Assembly (NCBI RefSeq): GCF_029953635.1
Contig: NZ_CP124543.1
Coordinates: forward strand, 5,559,455 to 5,623,454
Origin: Halotia branconii CENA392
GTDB lineage: Bacteria > Cyanobacteriota > Cyanobacteriia > Cyanobacteriales > Nostocaceae
DNA: 64,000 bases
Reading direction: 5' to 3'
The notes beneath the pieces are model-generated. The model was not told the DNA's origin and searched no databases. It saw only the letters and a list, made by a program, of their open reading frames with translations. This document shows, in pieces, positions 26,406 through 36,418 of this stretch (positions within the stretch are counted from its first letter, which is position 1; each line of letters opens with the position of its first letter). The translations under genes were made by a program, and so were the position numbers.

Positions 26406-28364
26406 CTAAGGCGATTGATTAAACACCCACTTTAGCCACTGCTGAAAGGAAGTTACAGGATTTAAGGGATGAACTCCAGGCGCACGGGCAGCTACAAGTC
26501 CGTTCACTGCAACTAATGCCGAATACTGCAAGCCCAAAAAACTATCAACTGCTGCATAAGGACCACCTAGGGTAATTGCCCCAGACGCATACATTTGACC
26601 TTTTGCACTACGCATTTCTACTAATTCAAAATTGTTGGCTACCACCAACCGCCCTAGATAATTCAACGGCAGACTGTAATGTTTCACCAAATCAGCCAGC
26701 AAAGGATTTGCTTCCACCTTGGCATCAAGTCCGGTAGCATCAACAATAAAGTCAGCCGCTAGTTTCATTTCTCCCAAGCCTTTTTCTTTGATATGGGTAA
26801 TAGTGCGATTTTGAGCATCTTGTTCTACACTTAAAACTTCGCCAAAAGTAATTTGATACCAACCTTCTTTTAACCCTTGTTCGGTAATCTGCTGCCAGTC
26901 ATAGCGATCTGCGGTAGTTGTACCGCCCCAGTCTGCTAATAAACGCTGGCGTTCTTCAGGACTAGCATTTTCTAACATGACACGGAGTTCACCACCCCAA
27001 CAAGCTTTCGGCCAGTTAAACGGTTGAAATTCGTAGTGATTTTTGACTAGCCGCTGAGACTTTTGAAATTTGTTACCTTGAGGTTTAGGCGATCGCATTA
27101 AATGCAAAACTGTGATCTTCTGATTTCGCTTTCTCGCTTCATAAATCCGCTGCACAATCCGCGAAGCTACAATTCCTCGCCCCCGAATCAAGACAGTACC
27201 ACCTTGTCTTTCTAGTTGCTCATAAACATGGTCGTGTGCTTCATAAGCATTGACAACAGACTTAAAATCTTGATATTTTCCCCTATAAGCTTGTAAATCT
27301 GGAAGAAACTGGATAGCTGGATATCCAGTAGCTAAATGTAAATAACGACTAACTAAAAAAGCATAGTTGCCTGGGCCGCGAGAATAAGCTACGCAATATC
27401 TGCCATCATCAGTTTTGCGAATTGCCCTAACTCGCCCATAGCGATAGATTTGATTCCAGCCAATGCGCTTGACCTCTCGATCTATCGAATCGAAGACATT
27501 ACCTGCGCGGGGCGTATAAGTTTCGGCAAAGGTTGGTTCAGCGAACACCTGCCATAAATACTTGAACATTGAATTAAACTGACCTTTGCTCAAATCATGC
27601 CAAGCTTCCCTCAAAGCGTAACTAGGCCAGCCCCAAATATTATCAGGGCAAGAGTCAGAATTAGAACGTAATCTTTCATATAAAGGAATTTGCGAATTAA
27701 GACAGAGGCGTTTGTAACGCGCATACGGTTCACTCTCCAATCCCAAAGCCACGATTCGATCAGCACGTACACCACTAATTCGCAGTAAATCAACCCACAC
27801 AAAACTACCTAGTCCTGCCCCAATTGCCAAATAATCACATTCATCTACTGGTAAACCTGTAGCGTGAAGTGCTTGTACAACCACTTTTTCTGCCTGAAAT
27901 GCTGGTGGTGGAAAAGTGCTACTTATGGGTGATATCGGCTGAGCTACTGGAGGTAAGCTAGGGTCTGGGAGATTAGTATTAGGGTTAAACTGAATCATTG
28001 ACGGCGGACTGGTGGCTTGTGTAGTTGCGTTAACATTAAACCTCACCGTCATCATGTAAGGGCCAATTTGCAAAGTATCCCCATTAGTTAGGGTACTACG
28101 CACCTGTCGCTGACCATTGACGAATACACCGTTAACGCTGCCTTGATCAATTACCACCAATTGGTTGTGTTCATAGTCAATCAAAGCGTGATAACGAGAA
28201 ACTTCGTTACTGTTAAGCAACATTCTGGCAACGCGCTTACCTGCTAGTTCAGCAGGTAAACGGGCGAACTCTCGACCAAAAGCGATGGGTACACTCAAAT
28301 TTGGTTCTCGCTGTTCTCCCGTCGCCGGATCTTCCCAACTTAATTGAATTTGTAAGTTAGTCAT
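26406..28364 (-). CDS. FHA domain fused to flavin monooxygenase-like enzyme
   Basis: This is a 652-residue fusion. Residues about 20-110 form an FHA phosphothreonine-binding domain (ISFGREFARLP-like start, SNEVSRYHALIDYE, QGSVNGVFVNGQ, LQIGPYMMTV). A Pro-rich linker follows. From about 165 it is an FAD/NAD(P)-dependent oxidoreductase resembling lysine/ornithine N-monooxygenases. It has LAIGAGLGSFVWVDLLR for FAD, GTVLIRGRGIVASRIVQRIY for NADPH, and DFIVDATGLDAK near the C-terminus. This implies a flavoenzyme whose location or activity is tied to Ser/Thr phosphorylation. The upstream gene is another FHA protein, 81 bases away. The substrate is unknown. Confidence 0.82.
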   Translation of the reverse strand: MTNLQIQLSWEDPATGEQREPNLSVPIAFGREFARLPAELAGKRVARMLLNSNEVSRYHALIDYEHNQLVVIDQGSVNGVFVNGQRQVRSTLTNGDTLQIGPYMMTVRFNVNATTQATSPPSMIQFNPNTNLPDPSLPPVAQPISPISSTFPPPAFQAEKVVVQALHATGLPVDECDYLAIGAGLGSFVWVDLLRISGVRADRIVALGLESEPYARYKRLCLNSQIPLYERLRSNSDSCPDNIWGWPSYALREAWHDLSKGQFNSMFKYLWQVFAEPTFAETYTPRAGNVFDSIDREVKRIGWNQIYRYGRVRAIRKTDDGRYCVAYSRGPGNYAFLVSRYLHLATGYPAIQFLPDLQAYRGKYQDFKSVVNAYEAHDHVYEQLERQGGTVLIRGRGIVASRIVQRIYEARKRNQKITVLHLMRSPKPQGNKFQKSQRLVKNHYEFQPFNWPKACWGGELRVMLENASPEERQRLLADWGGTTTADRYDWQQITEQGLKEGWYQITFGEVLSVEQDAQNRTITHIKEKGLGEMKLAADFIVDATGLDAKVEANPLLADLVKHYSLPLNYLGRLVVANNFELVEMRSAKGQMYASGAITLGGPYAAVDSFLGLQYSALVAVNGLVAARAPGVHPLNPVTSFQQWLKWVFNQSP

Positions 28365-28445
28365 TGTTGGTCAGTTGTCAGTTGTCAGTTGTCATTGGTC
28401 AGTTGTTATTCTTATTGCTTCCCCTGCCTCCCCTGCCTCCCCTGC
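28365..28445. repeat. short tandem heptamer repeat (STRR)
   Basis: The gap between the two FHA genes consists of TCAGTTG heptamers (TCAGTTGTCAGTTGTCAGTT) followed by CTGCCTCCCC units, repeats typical of filamentous cyanobacteria. Copies of the same heptamer fill gaps in the ribosomal cluster. Confidence 0.6.
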
Positions 28446-29018
28446 TTAATTACTAGGTGCTACTAATACACTCACTGCCGCAGCTAAAGATGTACCACAC
28501 CAAGGACAGCCAATTTGCAGATTTTCACCAGGGGAAACTTTATGACATTTAGGACACTCTAAGCCATAAATTCCTTGTGGTGGTGTTGGTGGATGGTAAT
28601 GATGCCTCGGCTGTACTTGTGGCTGCTGTGGATGCAGATTTGCTACTGCTGGTTGTGGTGGTACTAATATAGTTGCTGGAATATTATTAATTGCAACAGC
28701 AGTAACTTGGAATTGCATTTGACCCAAACAAATCACACTTCCTTGATTTAAAGGCATTTCACCTTGGGCTAGTTGCTGTCCATTTATTAAGGGGGGATTT
28801 TGCGATCGCAGATTTCTAATTAAAAACTGTTGCTGTTGAGGATGAAAAAATATTTCTACATGTAGACCAGATACGGTCGGGTTACTTACAACAATATCGC
28901 ACCGCACTGGATCACGACCGATGCGGACAGTTCCAGTATTTTTGCTGGGTTGTTGTTCATAAATATTCTGTGTTTTATCTTGACCTGCATCGTGCCACTG
29001 CAAAGTTAGTGCATTCAT
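28446..29018 (-). CDS. FHA domain protein with C-terminal zinc ribbon
   Basis: The gene encodes 190 residues. The FHA domain spans about 25-110 (VRIGRDPVRCDIVVSNPTVS, GLHVEIFF, LIRNLRSQNPPLINGQ, ICLGQMQF). A Pro/His/Gln-rich linker leads to a C-terminal zinc ribbon with ECPKCHKVSPG and GCPWCGTSL, two CxxC knuckles. FHA domains bind phosphothreonine; the ribbon suggests contact with another protein or with nucleic acid. It precedes the FHA-flavoprotein gene in the same direction, so the two likely share one regulatory role downstream of Ser/Thr kinases, which are numerous in such cyanobacteria. Confidence 0.82.
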   Translation of the reverse strand: MNALTLQWHDAGQDKTQNIYEQQPSKNTGTVRIGRDPVRCDIVVSNPTVSGLHVEIFFHPQQQQFLIRNLRSQNPPLINGQQLAQGEMPLNQGSVICLGQMQFQVTAVAINNIPATILVPPQPAVANLHPQQPQVQPRHHYHPPTPPQGIYGLECPKCHKVSPGENLQIGCPWCGTSLAAAVSVLVAPSN

Positions 29019-29121
29019 TGTTTTAATGTAGCTACTTCAACTTCTTCCTGTGCGATTCCTAACACGAGTCAGTAGTAGCAAGCAAGTATTTAGAACAAAC
29101 TTCAACAAATCAATATCGATA

Positions 29122-29796
29122 TTATTTGCTTGATCTTGCAGATGCTAGTTTGTCAGCAATACGTGTGGTTTCTGGTAGTCGATATTTGGGTGTACAGCGT
29201 AGTACATAGTTAATTGCTGTAGATAAACTCACTTTATGACCACTAGAGACATACACAGGTTTGACTTTTGTCCGCGATCGCAAAGCGGCCCCTATTATTT
29301 CGCCTTTGTGTATCAATGGTTGCCAATTACCTCTAGTTTCTGGTAATTCTTCATGCTTACCAATTAACAATGATTTTGCTACACCAATGGTAGGCAGATC
29401 CAACAGTAAACCTAAATGACTGGCTATACCCAATCTTCGAGGATGGGCAATGCCTTGACCATCACACAAAATAATATCTGGTGTTGTTTCTACTTTTTCT
29501 AAGGCATCCAATACCGCTGGGATTTCCCGAAATGAAAGGAAACCAGGAATATAGGGAAATGATGTCGGACGGTAGGCTAAAGTTGTCTCGACTACTTGCA
29601 AATCAGGAAAACTCAGCACTGCTACTGCTGCCCGGCTAATCGTTCCATTGGCTTCAAAGCCCATATCCACACCAGCAACGTACTGCACAGATTCTTGAAG
29701 TTGATCTTCAGTAATTACTTGATTCCGTAACTTTTCTTGGATAGCTATAGCTTCCTCAACTGTCAAAGGCCAAGCATGACTTTGATAAATTTTCAT
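29122..29796 (-). CDS. nfi: deoxyribonuclease V (endonuclease V)
   Basis: This 224-residue endonuclease V starts repair at deoxyinosine by nicking the second phosphodiester bond 3' of the lesion. The core shows the first acidic residue in VAGVDMGFE, the wedge and binding strand RPTSFPYIPGFLSFRE, the second Asp in ILCDGQGIAHPRRLG, and GVAKSLLIGKH. Length matches the family (220-230). It is monocistronic on the minus strand. No sign of damage is visible. Confidence 0.95.
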   Translation of the reverse strand: MKIYQSHAWPLTVEEAIAIQEKLRNQVITEDQLQESVQYVAGVDMGFEANGTISRAAVAVLSFPDLQVVETTLAYRPTSFPYIPGFLSFREIPAVLDALEKVETTPDIILCDGQGIAHPRRLGIASHLGLLLDLPTIGVAKSLLIGKHEELPETRGNWQPLIHKGEIIGAALRSRTKVKPVYVSSGHKVSLSTAINYVLRCTPKYRLPETTRIADKLASARSSK

Positions 29797-30028
29797 ATTT
29801 AAAAGCTGTATTTAATGATTAAATTCAATTGATTAGCATCTTTTAATATAGAAAAAACAACACTTTCTACTATTTTGATAATTGTACAAAATTTGTATAA
29901 TCAATTAGTTTGTCTACGCGGACTTTGCTTGTATAGTGACGAATTATCTTCGCCCAAAACTTTTAAAACTTTTGAAACAACTCAGTAAATTTGTATTTAT
30001 TTTCTGTTTCCTGTGTTTACGCTTTTTA

Positions 30029-30586
30029 TCATAAACTCAACCAACTAAAAACCTGTTGGGCTGTTAGTTCCAATTCAATACCCTCAAGAATTGGTAATTT
30101 ATCAGCACCTTCATATAATTCCACTCGTTGACCAGGAAAAATCCCTAGCACACTTTCATCTTCCGGATTGATTAACCAGCCAATTTCAGTACCATTGCGT
30201 GAACAATGCAATAACTTACTCAATACTTTTTTTAACCTTTGGTCTGGGGAAAGAATCTTAATTGCCCAGTCGGGATGAATTTCAAAGCGATTAACAATTC
30301 TGCCAGATGAAGTTTTAGGGATTCTATGCCAGCGAAACACAGACACATCAGGAACAACAGAAGCACCGCCAAAGGTACAACGCAGTTCTGGCAAAGCGTA
30401 AGCAATTTTTTGGCTTTTAGCTATGCCGTTTATTGTTTCGCAAAAAGTAGCTTGGAGCAAGCTATGTTCACCTTGAGGCATGGGTTTTTGAATGATGTCT
30501 CCATTGATAAAATCTGATGCTGGTTCAGTTTCCGGTAGTTTGAGGAACGCGTCTAAAGTTAGTTGGGGTTGACTGGCAATAGTCAT
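30029..30586 (-). CDS. Uma2 family protein with altered catalytic residue
   Basis: The protein has 185 residues, with the Uma2 fold. The N-terminal LTLDAFLKLPETEPASDFIN and the Asp80 in SVVPDVSVFRW are present. At the position where the family usually has Glu in IEILSP it reads HPDWAIKILSPDQ with Lys110. One G-to-A change (GAG to AAG) would account for it. The rest, including KLLHCSRNGTEIGWLINPE, is well kept, which points to recent loss or a non-catalytic role. It lies alone between nfi and ndhN. Confidence 0.85.
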   Translation of the reverse strand: MTIASQPQLTLDAFLKLPETEPASDFINGDIIQKPMPQGEHSLLQATFCETINGIAKSQKIAYALPELRCTFGGASVVPDVSVFRWHRIPKTSSGRIVNRFEIHPDWAIKILSPDQRLKKVLSKLLHCSRNGTEIGWLINPEDESVLGIFPGQRVELYEGADKLPILEGIELELTAQQVFSWLSL

Positions 30587-30681
30587 AAGTAAATAACAAA
30601 GGCTAGGGGAAAATAGTATCTGTGGTTAGAAAAAATGGGCGATCGCATCTTGACAGGAGCGATCGCCCAAAAGTTAATTAA

Positions 30682-31170
30682 TTACACAGCTTGATAGCTA
30701 GCAGAGTAAGTCTCTTTTAGCGATTGCCAACGAAAAGTGCGATCGCCACCTCTTTCAACAATCACCTTAACTCGTGGTTCTAAGCTAGGCAAAGTTGCTA
30801 AAAATTCCACTTCCTGATCAGAAAGAATATGTCCTTCTATCATCCACACAACTAACCCCTTTGACTTTGGTGATAGCTGTTCTAGTTGATAGTTAACAAT
30901 CGGCGGCAAATAATATGTATAACCTACTGCCGCGCCACTACCAGTACTTTTCTTACCTAGATGTGGCGGCCTCACTCCATGAACTCCTGTCAGATAAGCA
31001 GCTACATCACCCAACCCCCTAGCGGTAATGTGGAGGGTAGTATAACCAGCCGCCCGCAGTCGCCGTTGATATCTACCTTCAAATCCTCCCTCCAAAGGAA
31101 TATACACGCCAAGAGAGCCAAATTTTTCCAGATCGCGAATTAAACCGTTGCCAGTGGTAATTAGTGCCAT
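30682..31170 (-). CDS. ndhN: NAD(P)H-quinone oxidoreductase subunit N
   Basis: This 162-residue subunit is specific to the cyanobacterial/chloroplast NDH-1 complex on the thylakoid membrane, which drives cyclic electron flow, respiration and CO2 uptake. The sequence is ALITTGNGLIRDLEKFG..., LHITARGLGDVAAYL, GKKSTGSGAAVGYTYY and KGLVVWMIEGHILSDQE, all typical. It is a peripheral, soluble-arm subunit without membrane spans. It is divergent from the ribosomal cluster, which starts 817 bases away. The length is complete. Confidence 0.97.
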   Translation of the reverse strand: MALITTGNGLIRDLEKFGSLGVYIPLEGGFEGRYQRRLRAAGYTTLHITARGLGDVAAYLTGVHGVRPPHLGKKSTGSGAAVGYTYYLPPIVNYQLEQLSPKSKGLVVWMIEGHILSDQEVEFLATLPSLEPRVKVIVERGGDRTFRWQSLKETYSASYQAV

Positions 31171-31987
31171 AGATTTTTGTTTTGTCCCACCTAGATATCT
31201 CTATTATTTACTGTCAACGGAGTGATTAACTCAGATAACTAACGTATAAGTTTAGATTAGCTTCCTCATACCCCATTGCAAAGTCACAAATTGATCTAAA
31301 AAAATATAGACAAAGATAATGAAATGATTTATATTATTAGATTGTGACCAAACGCCTAAAATAGAATACCTTTTACTGCCATTGAAAACTGGTGTTAGCA
31401 TTAAAAGCTGATGACTCAAATTTAAAGAGTATAAGCTAGTTTAAATTGGCAGCAAACTGGTAAACTAGAAAAGCTTTCAGGTCAAGACAAGGAGCCAGAG
31501 GCCAAAAAACCAAAGCTCCAGACTACAATCACTCCTGTAGCCCCTAAAAAAACCAGACAAGACCTTAAGCTATAGTTTAAGGTGTTTAGTGGAGTAGAAA
31601 CTGAGCAGTGATGTTGGTTTATGACGTTGCATCAGCCTCAGTTAACGGATACTGAGCGAAAAAGCAACGCTTAAGTCCTACTACAATCAGCAAAGTGCCA
31701 AAGCAGATGCTTGGACGAAAGCATTGCTGCACGAAGCGCAAAGCTCTAAAGCATTGCCTCAATTCCAGAAGTTATTGCTTTCCATTGGGAAGAAGCTTGT
31801 GGCTGTTCTGGTAAGAGGGTGAGTGAAAATAAACGGATTCATCAAGCAGTAAAGGCACAGCTTGTTGTGTCCAGGAGAAATTGCCACGGCATTCTAGAGG
31901 ATCGTCCACCCTCAACCAACGGCTACACAGCGTGTCTTAACAGAATCCAATTCCAAGGTCAGTAAGTAGAAAGGAGAGCCAGTTACT
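31171..31987 (+). promoter_or_regulatory. divergent promoter region and S10-cluster leader
   Basis: This 817-base gap lies between ndhN and rplC. The half nearer rplC (from about 31440) looks like an mRNA leader. It has GGAGC (31490-31494) pairing with GCTCC (31525-31529), and a hairpin at 31562-31583 (ACCTTAA with TTAAGGT, 8-base loop). It also has repeated AAAGCATTGC segments near 31719-31757. An AAAGGAGAG Shine-Dalgarno precedes the GTG at 31988. No coding frame is convincing. It may hold an autoregulatory ribosomal-protein binding site; this is an inference from length and folding only. Confidence 0.45.
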
Positions 31988-32629
31988 GTGTCTGTAGGTA
32001 TTCTCGGCACCAAGCTGGGCATGACCCAAGTGTTTGACGAAGCAGGAGTAGCTATTCCTGTCACCGTAGTTCAAGCTGGTCCATGCACCGTTACCCAAAT
32101 TAAAACGAAACAGACTGATGGTTACGCCGCCATTCAAGTCGGCTTTGGCGCAGTCAAACCAAAGGCATTAAACAGACCGCTACTAGGTCATCTGGCAAAA
32201 TCATCTGCCCCTGCGTTGCGTCACTTAAACGAGTATCACACAGATGCCACTAGTGATTATGCTTTAGGTCAAGAGATTAAAGCAGATATTTTTAGTGTTG
32301 GTCAAATTGTAGATGTAGTTGGTACAAGTATCGGTCGCGGTTTCGCCGGCAACCAAAAGCGTAATAATTTTGGTCGTGGGCCGATGTCTCACGGTTCCAA
32401 AAATCACAGAGCGCCAGGTTCCATCGGTGCTGGTACGACACCCGGTCGTGTTTATCCCGGTAAACGGATGGCAGGGCGTTTAGGCGGAAAGCGCATCACA
32501 ATCAGCAAGTTGACTGTAGTGCGAGTAGATGTAGAACGCAACTTACTGCTAATTAAAGGAGCCATTCCTGGTAAACCAGGTTCCTTAGTGAATGTTCTAC
32601 CCGCAAAGAAAGTTGGTAGCAAAAAATAG
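31988..32629 (+). CDS. rplC: 50S ribosomal protein L3
   Basis: This 213-residue protein is first in the cluster. [19 protein letters not shown] is the canonical N-terminus, and the [26 protein letters not shown] loop reaches towards the peptidyl-transferase centre. GTG start with AAAGGAGAG about 12 bases upstream. rpsJ is not in front of it, as usual in cyanobacteria, where rpsJ sits with tuf. The gap to rplD is 136 bases and filled with repeats. Confidence 0.98.
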   Translation: MSVGILGTKLGMTQVFDEAGVAIPVTVVQAGPCTVTQIKTKQTDGYAAIQVGFGAVKPKALNRPLLGHLAKSSAPALRHLNEYHTDATSDYALGQEIKADIFSVGQIVDVVGTSIGRGFAGNQKRNNFGRGPMSHGSKNHRAPGSIGAGTTPGRVYPGKRMAGRLGGKRITISKLTVVRVDVERNLLLIKGAIPGKPGSLVNVLPAKKVGSKK

Positions 32630-32689
32630 CTGTTAGCCGTCAGTTGTTAGTCACTACTGACCACTGACCACACTTCTAACTACGCGGTA

Positions 32690-32760
32690 GTTGAATCTCG
32701 ACTTCGCTCGATTGCCACGCAGTCGAAACTCAGTGCATCGCTGACAACTGACAAAGGACA
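32690..32760. repeat. TCGACTTCGCTCG stem-loop repeat in rplC-rplD gap
   Basis: The gap holds GTAGTTGAATCTCGACTTCG, then GCAGTCGAAACTCAGTGCATC, and ends in a GACAACTGACA heptamer. The CGACTTCG...CAGTCG arms pair. The unit recurs almost unchanged at about 40427-40480 and partly at 47752-47775 and 25385-25415. It lies inside an operon and is therefore transcribed. Confidence 0.6.
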
Positions 32761-32765
32761 TAAAA

Positions 32766-33398
32766 ATGGTAGAAAGTGTAGTTAAAAATTGGCAAGGAGA
32801 ACAAGTCGGACAGACGACCTTTGAATTGCGAGTTGCTAAAGAAGAAACAGCAGCACACGTAGTGCATAGAGCATTGGTTCGGCAAATGACCAATTCTCGT
32901 CAAGGAACAGCCAGTACAAAAACTCGTGCAGAAGTTAGAGGCGGCGGTCGAAAACCTTGGCGGCAAAAAGGTACAGGCCGCGCCCGTGCCGGATCTATTC
33001 GTTCACCATTATGGCGTGGTGGTGGCGTAATTTTTGGGCCTAAGCCTAGAGACTTCAACGTCAAGTTAAATCGCAAAGAACGGCGTTTAGCATTGCGGAC
33101 AGCACTGGTAAGCCGTGCTGACGACTTGATCGTGGTAGAAGAATTTAGCAACGAGCTAGCCCGCCCGAAAACTAAAGAATTGATAGCAGCGCTAACTCGT
33201 TGGGGCGTAGAACCAGATAATAAAGCACTATTAATTTTGGCTGACATTGCGGAGAACGTTTATTTGTCTGCCCGCAACGTACAGAATTTAAAGCTAATAC
33301 CAGCTGACCAGCTAAACGTTTATGATTTGCTGCACGCTGACAAAATTGTCGTTACGGCATCAGCCCTAGAAAAAATTCAGGAGGTCTATAGTGCCTAA
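32766..33398 (+). CDS. rplD: 50S ribosomal protein L4
   Basis: The gene encodes 210 residues. The central extended loop carries [20 protein letters not shown], the hallmark of L4, which lines the exit tunnel. In other bacteria L4 also represses the S10 operon, a role not shown for cyanobacteria. It overlaps the rplW start by 8 bases, so the pair is probably translationally coupled. Confidence 0.98.
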   Translation: MVESVVKNWQGEQVGQTTFELRVAKEETAAHVVHRALVRQMTNSRQGTASTKTRAEVRGGGRKPWRQKGTGRARAGSIRSPLWRGGGVIFGPKPRDFNVKLNRKERRLALRTALVSRADDLIVVEEFSNELARPKTKELIAALTRWGVEPDNKALLILADIAENVYLSARNVQNLKLIPADQLNVYDLLHADKIVVTASALEKIQEVYSA

Positions 33399-33705
33399 CC
33401 TTGACCCCCGTCACCTTGCTGATTTAGTGCGTCGCCCAATTGTTACAGAAAAAGCGACCATCTTGATGGAGCAGAACAAATACACATTTGAAGTCACTCC
33501 TAAAGCAAGCAAGCCAGAAATTAAAGCAGCAATTGAAGACTTGTTTCAAGTCAAAGTTGTCAAAATCAATACTGCATTACCCCCACGTAAAAAACGGCGT
33601 GTAGGTAAATTTATTGGTTATAAACCCCAATACAAACGAGCCATCGTCACTGTCGCGTCTGGGGATGAAGAGAAGATTAGACAAGTTCTGTTCCCAGAAC
33701 TTTAA
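33391..33705 (+). CDS. rplW: 50S ribosomal protein L23
   Basis: The protein has 104 residues, with a GTG start overlapping the end of rplD and a CAGGAGGTC ribosome-binding site inside rpl[21 protein letters not shown] and the basic loop [20 protein letters not shown] are typical. It sits at the tunnel exit, where trigger factor and SRP dock. Confidence 0.97.
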   Translation: MPNLDPRHLADLVRRPIVTEKATILMEQNKYTFEVTPKASKPEIKAAIEDLFQVKVVKINTALPPRKKRRVGKFIGYKPQYKRAIVTVASGDEEKIRQVLFPEL

Positions 33706-33782
33706 AAAGTTATGAATGATGAGTTACGAATTATCGCTAACTCCTAACTTCTAACTTAAAACTCACAACTCGAAATTTAATT

Positions 33783-34646
33783 ATGGGTACTCGTTCTTAT
33801 CGCCCCTATACCCCCAGTACTCGCCAAGTTACGATCTCCGACTTTGCGGAAATTACCAAAACAGAGCCGGAAAAGTCACTCACTGAGTACAAACATCGTG
33901 CCAAAGGCCGAAATAATCAAGGGCGGATAACTAGCCGTCGCCGGGGTGGCGGCCACAAACAGCTTTATCGGATCATTGATTTTAAACGGAATAAGCGTGA
34001 TATTACTGCCACGGTAACAGCAATTGAATACGATCCAAATCGCAATGCTCGGATTGCTTTATTGGTTTATGAAGATGGCGAAAAGCGGTACATTCTCCAT
34101 CCCAATAATTTGAAAGTTGGGACAACAGTTATTGCCAGCCCAGAAGCTCCTATTGAAGATGGCAATGCTTTACCACTCTCGAATATACCTTTAGGTACAG
34201 GAGTTCACAATGTAGAATTGACTCCCGGTAAGGGTGGTCAAATTGTGCGTGCAGCTGGTGCTACAGCGCAAGTTGTAGCGAAAGAAGGTAAATACGTAAC
34301 TCTCAAATTACCTTCAGGAGAAGTCCGCTTAATTCGCCGGGAATGTTATGCCACCATTGGCCAAGTAGGCAATACCGATGCGCGAAATCTCAGTGCGGGT
34401 AAAGCAGGAAGAAATCGCTGGAAAGGTCGCCGTCCTAAAGTTAGAGGTAGTGTGATGAACCCCGTTGACCACCCACATGGCGGTGGTGAAGGTAGAGCGC
34501 CTATCGGTAGAGCTGGTCCTGTTACTCCTTGGGGTAAACCTACCTTGGGTGCAAAAACACGCAAACCTAAAAAAGCTAGTAGTAAATTGATCGTGCGTCG
34601 CCGCCGTAAGTCTTCTAAGCGCGGTCGTGGTGGTCGTCAATCCTAA
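33783..34646 (+). CDS. rplB: 50S ribosomal protein L2
   Basis: This 287-residue protein is needed for subunit joining and peptidyl transfer. The N-terminal RNA-binding fold and the C-terminal [20 protein letters not shown] motif, with the conserved HPHGGGEGR histidines, are intact. The tail is very basic ([16 protein letters not shown]). The 77-base gap to rplW contains AACTCCTAACTTCTAACTT tandem units. Confidence 0.98.
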   Translation: MGTRSYRPYTPSTRQVTISDFAEITKTEPEKSLTEYKHRAKGRNNQGRITSRRRGGGHKQLYRIIDFKRNKRDITATVTAIEYDPNRNARIALLVYEDGEKRYILHPNNLKVGTTVIASPEAPIEDGNALPLSNIPLGTGVHNVELTPGKGGQIVRAAGATAQVVAKEGKYVTLKLPSGEVRLIRRECYATIGQVGNTDARNLSAGKAGRNRWKGRRPKVRGSVMNPVDHPHGGGEGRAPIGRAGPVTPWGKPTLGAKTRKPKKASSKLIVRRRRKSSKRGRGGRQS

Positions 34647-34734
34647 AATTTTGGATTTTAAATGGGGAAAACTCAGTTGAGATACCTAATTGTCCAAAAT
34701 CCGAAATCTAAAATCTAAAATCCAAAATTAAATT

Positions 34735-35013
34735 ATGGGTCGTTCTCTAAAAAAAGGTCCTTTCGTTGCTGACCATCTGCTTAGCAAAATTGAAAAGCTG
34801 AATGCCAAAAATGAAAAACAAGTTATTAAAACTTGGTCGAGAGCCTCGACAATTTTGCCATTGATGGTAGGTCATACGATCGCAGTTCATAATGGACGAC
34901 AACACGTTCCTGTTTTTGTCAATGAGCAGATGGTAGGACATAAGTTGGGTGAATTTGCCCCAACACGTACTTATAGGGGTCATGGCAAAAGCGACAAAAA
35001 ATCAGGTAGGTAA
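34735..35013 (+). CDS. rpsS: 30S ribosomal protein S19
   Basis: This 92-residue protein carries [16 protein letters not shown] and the C-terminal [20 protein letters not shown], contacting 16S rRNA in the head of the small subunit. The gap upstream holds AATCTAAAATCCAAAAT tandem units that provide no Shine-Dalgarno. Confidence 0.97.
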   Translation: MGRSLKKGPFVADHLLSKIEKLNAKNEKQVIKTWSRASTILPLMVGHTIAVHNGRQHVPVFVNEQMVGHKLGEFAPTRTYRGHGKSDKKSGR

Positions 35014-35148
35014 GTAGTTAGTGGTCAGTGGTCAGTGGCAACTATGTTTGGTAAGACTACGACATTTGCAAGATTGGGATACTAAACCAGATTAAAAACA
35101 ACTAACAACTAACAACTGACAACTGACAACTGACAAAAGGAGAAAAAT

Positions 35149-35505
35149 ATGGCTGTTGATACGACTGAAGTCAAAGCGATCGCTCGTTACATACGCATGT
35201 CTCCCTTTAAAGTACGTCGAGTCCTCGATCAAATTCGCGGGCGATCGTACCGAGAAGCGTTAATTGTTCTGGAATTTATGCCTTATCGCGCCACTGAACC
35301 AGTATTAAAACTGCTCAGAAGCGCTGCGGCTAATGCCGAGCATAATGCTGGATTAGATCGCACTCAATTGGTGATTACCCAGGCTTATGCAGACCAAGGG
35401 CCAGTCCTAAAACGGTTCCAACCTAGGGCGCAGGGACGAGCTTACCAGATTCGCAAACCGACGTGTCACATTACTTTAGCTGTTGGTGCTGATCCTAATA
35501 GCTGA
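35149..35505 (+). CDS. rplV: 50S ribosomal protein L22
   Basis: The gene encodes 118 residues. [20 protein letters not shown] and the beta-hairpin end [18 protein letters not shown], which lines the exit tunnel near the macrolide site, are intact. An AAAGGAGAAAAAT site precedes the ATG. The 135-base gap before it is made partly of GACAACTGACAACTG heptamers. Confidence 0.97.
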   Translation: MAVDTTEVKAIARYIRMSPFKVRRVLDQIRGRSYREALIVLEFMPYRATEPVLKLLRSAAANAEHNAGLDRTQLVITQAYADQGPVLKRFQPRAQGRAYQIRKPTCHITLAVGADPNS

Positions 35506-35561
35506 GTAGGTAAATAAACACAAAAAATTGCGTAAAGTAAGAAATTTTAGAGGAAGTATTT

Positions 35562-36320
35562 GTGGGACAAAAAATACATCCAGTCGGTTTCCGTCTGGGT
35601 ATTACACAAGAACATCAATCTCGTTGGTTTGCCGTTCCTGAACGCTATCCAGAACTTCTCCAAGAAGATCACAAACTCCGTAAATACATAGAACAAAAGC
35701 TCGGTAGACTCGCTCAAAACAACGCCGGAATTTCCGAAGTGCGAATTGAGCGTAAGGCAGATCAAATCGACCTAGAAATCCGCACAGCTCGACCAGGTGT
35801 GGTTGTAGGTCGTGGTGGACAAGGCATAGAAGCATTGCGTACCGGACTCCAAGATCTATTGGGCGGCAATCGCCAAATTCGGATTAACGTAGTTGAGGTA
35901 CAACGAGTTGATGCTGATGCTTACCTAATTGGTGAATATATTGCTCAACAATTAGAACGCCGAGTTTCTTTTAGACGAGTGGTACGCCAAGCAATTCAGC
36001 GCGCCCAAAGAGCTGGTATTCAAGGTATTAAAATTCAAGTCAGCGGACGGCTCAACGGTGCAGAAATTGCCCGGACAGAGTGGACTCGTGAAGGTAGAGT
36101 GCCTTTACATACCCTCAGGGCAGATATTGATTATGCTTACTGCACAGCCAAAACAGTTTACGGCATTCTGGGTATCAAAGTGTGGGTGTTTAAAGGAGAA
36201 GTTATTCCTGGACAAGAAGAAACTCCATCTCAACCAACCACACGCGATCGCGAACCTCGTCGTCGTCAACAACAACAACGCCGTCGCCAGCAATTTGAAG
36301 ACCGTTCTAATGAAGGATAG
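35562..36320 (+). CDS. rpsC: 30S ribosomal protein S3
   Basis: This 252-residue protein is at the mRNA entry channel. [20 protein letters not shown] starts it. A KH domain with [14 protein letters not shown] follows, then the C-terminal domain [16 protein letters not shown] start preceded by TTAGAGGAAG. The last 30 residues are a low-complexity Arg/Gln tail ([15 protein letters not shown]) common in Nostocales S3. Confidence 0.98.
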   Translation: MGQKIHPVGFRLGITQEHQSRWFAVPERYPELLQEDHKLRKYIEQKLGRLAQNNAGISEVRIERKADQIDLEIRTARPGVVVGRGGQGIEALRTGLQDLLGGNRQIRINVVEVQRVDADAYLIGEYIAQQLERRVSFRRVVRQAIQRAQRAGIQGIKIQVSGRLNGAEIARTEWTREGRVPLHTLRADIDYAYCTAKTVYGILGIKVWVFKGEVIPGQEETPSQPTTRDREPRRRQQQQRRRQQFEDRSNEG

Positions 36321-36418
36321 GGGCTAGAGGCTAGAGGCTAGAGGCTAGAAAAATACTAGATTCAAGTCCTTAATTCCTAATTCCCAATCTCTAATTCTTA
36401 AATCCCTAGTACCTAGTC
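36321..36418. repeat. GGCTAGA tandem heptamer in rpsC-rplP gap
   Basis: Four successive GGCTAGA-type heptamers (36323-36350) are followed by AATTCCTAATTCCC and CCTAGTACCTAGTC units. The gap is intra-operonic and non-coding. rplP starts directly after it without a visible Shine-Dalgarno. Confidence 0.6.
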
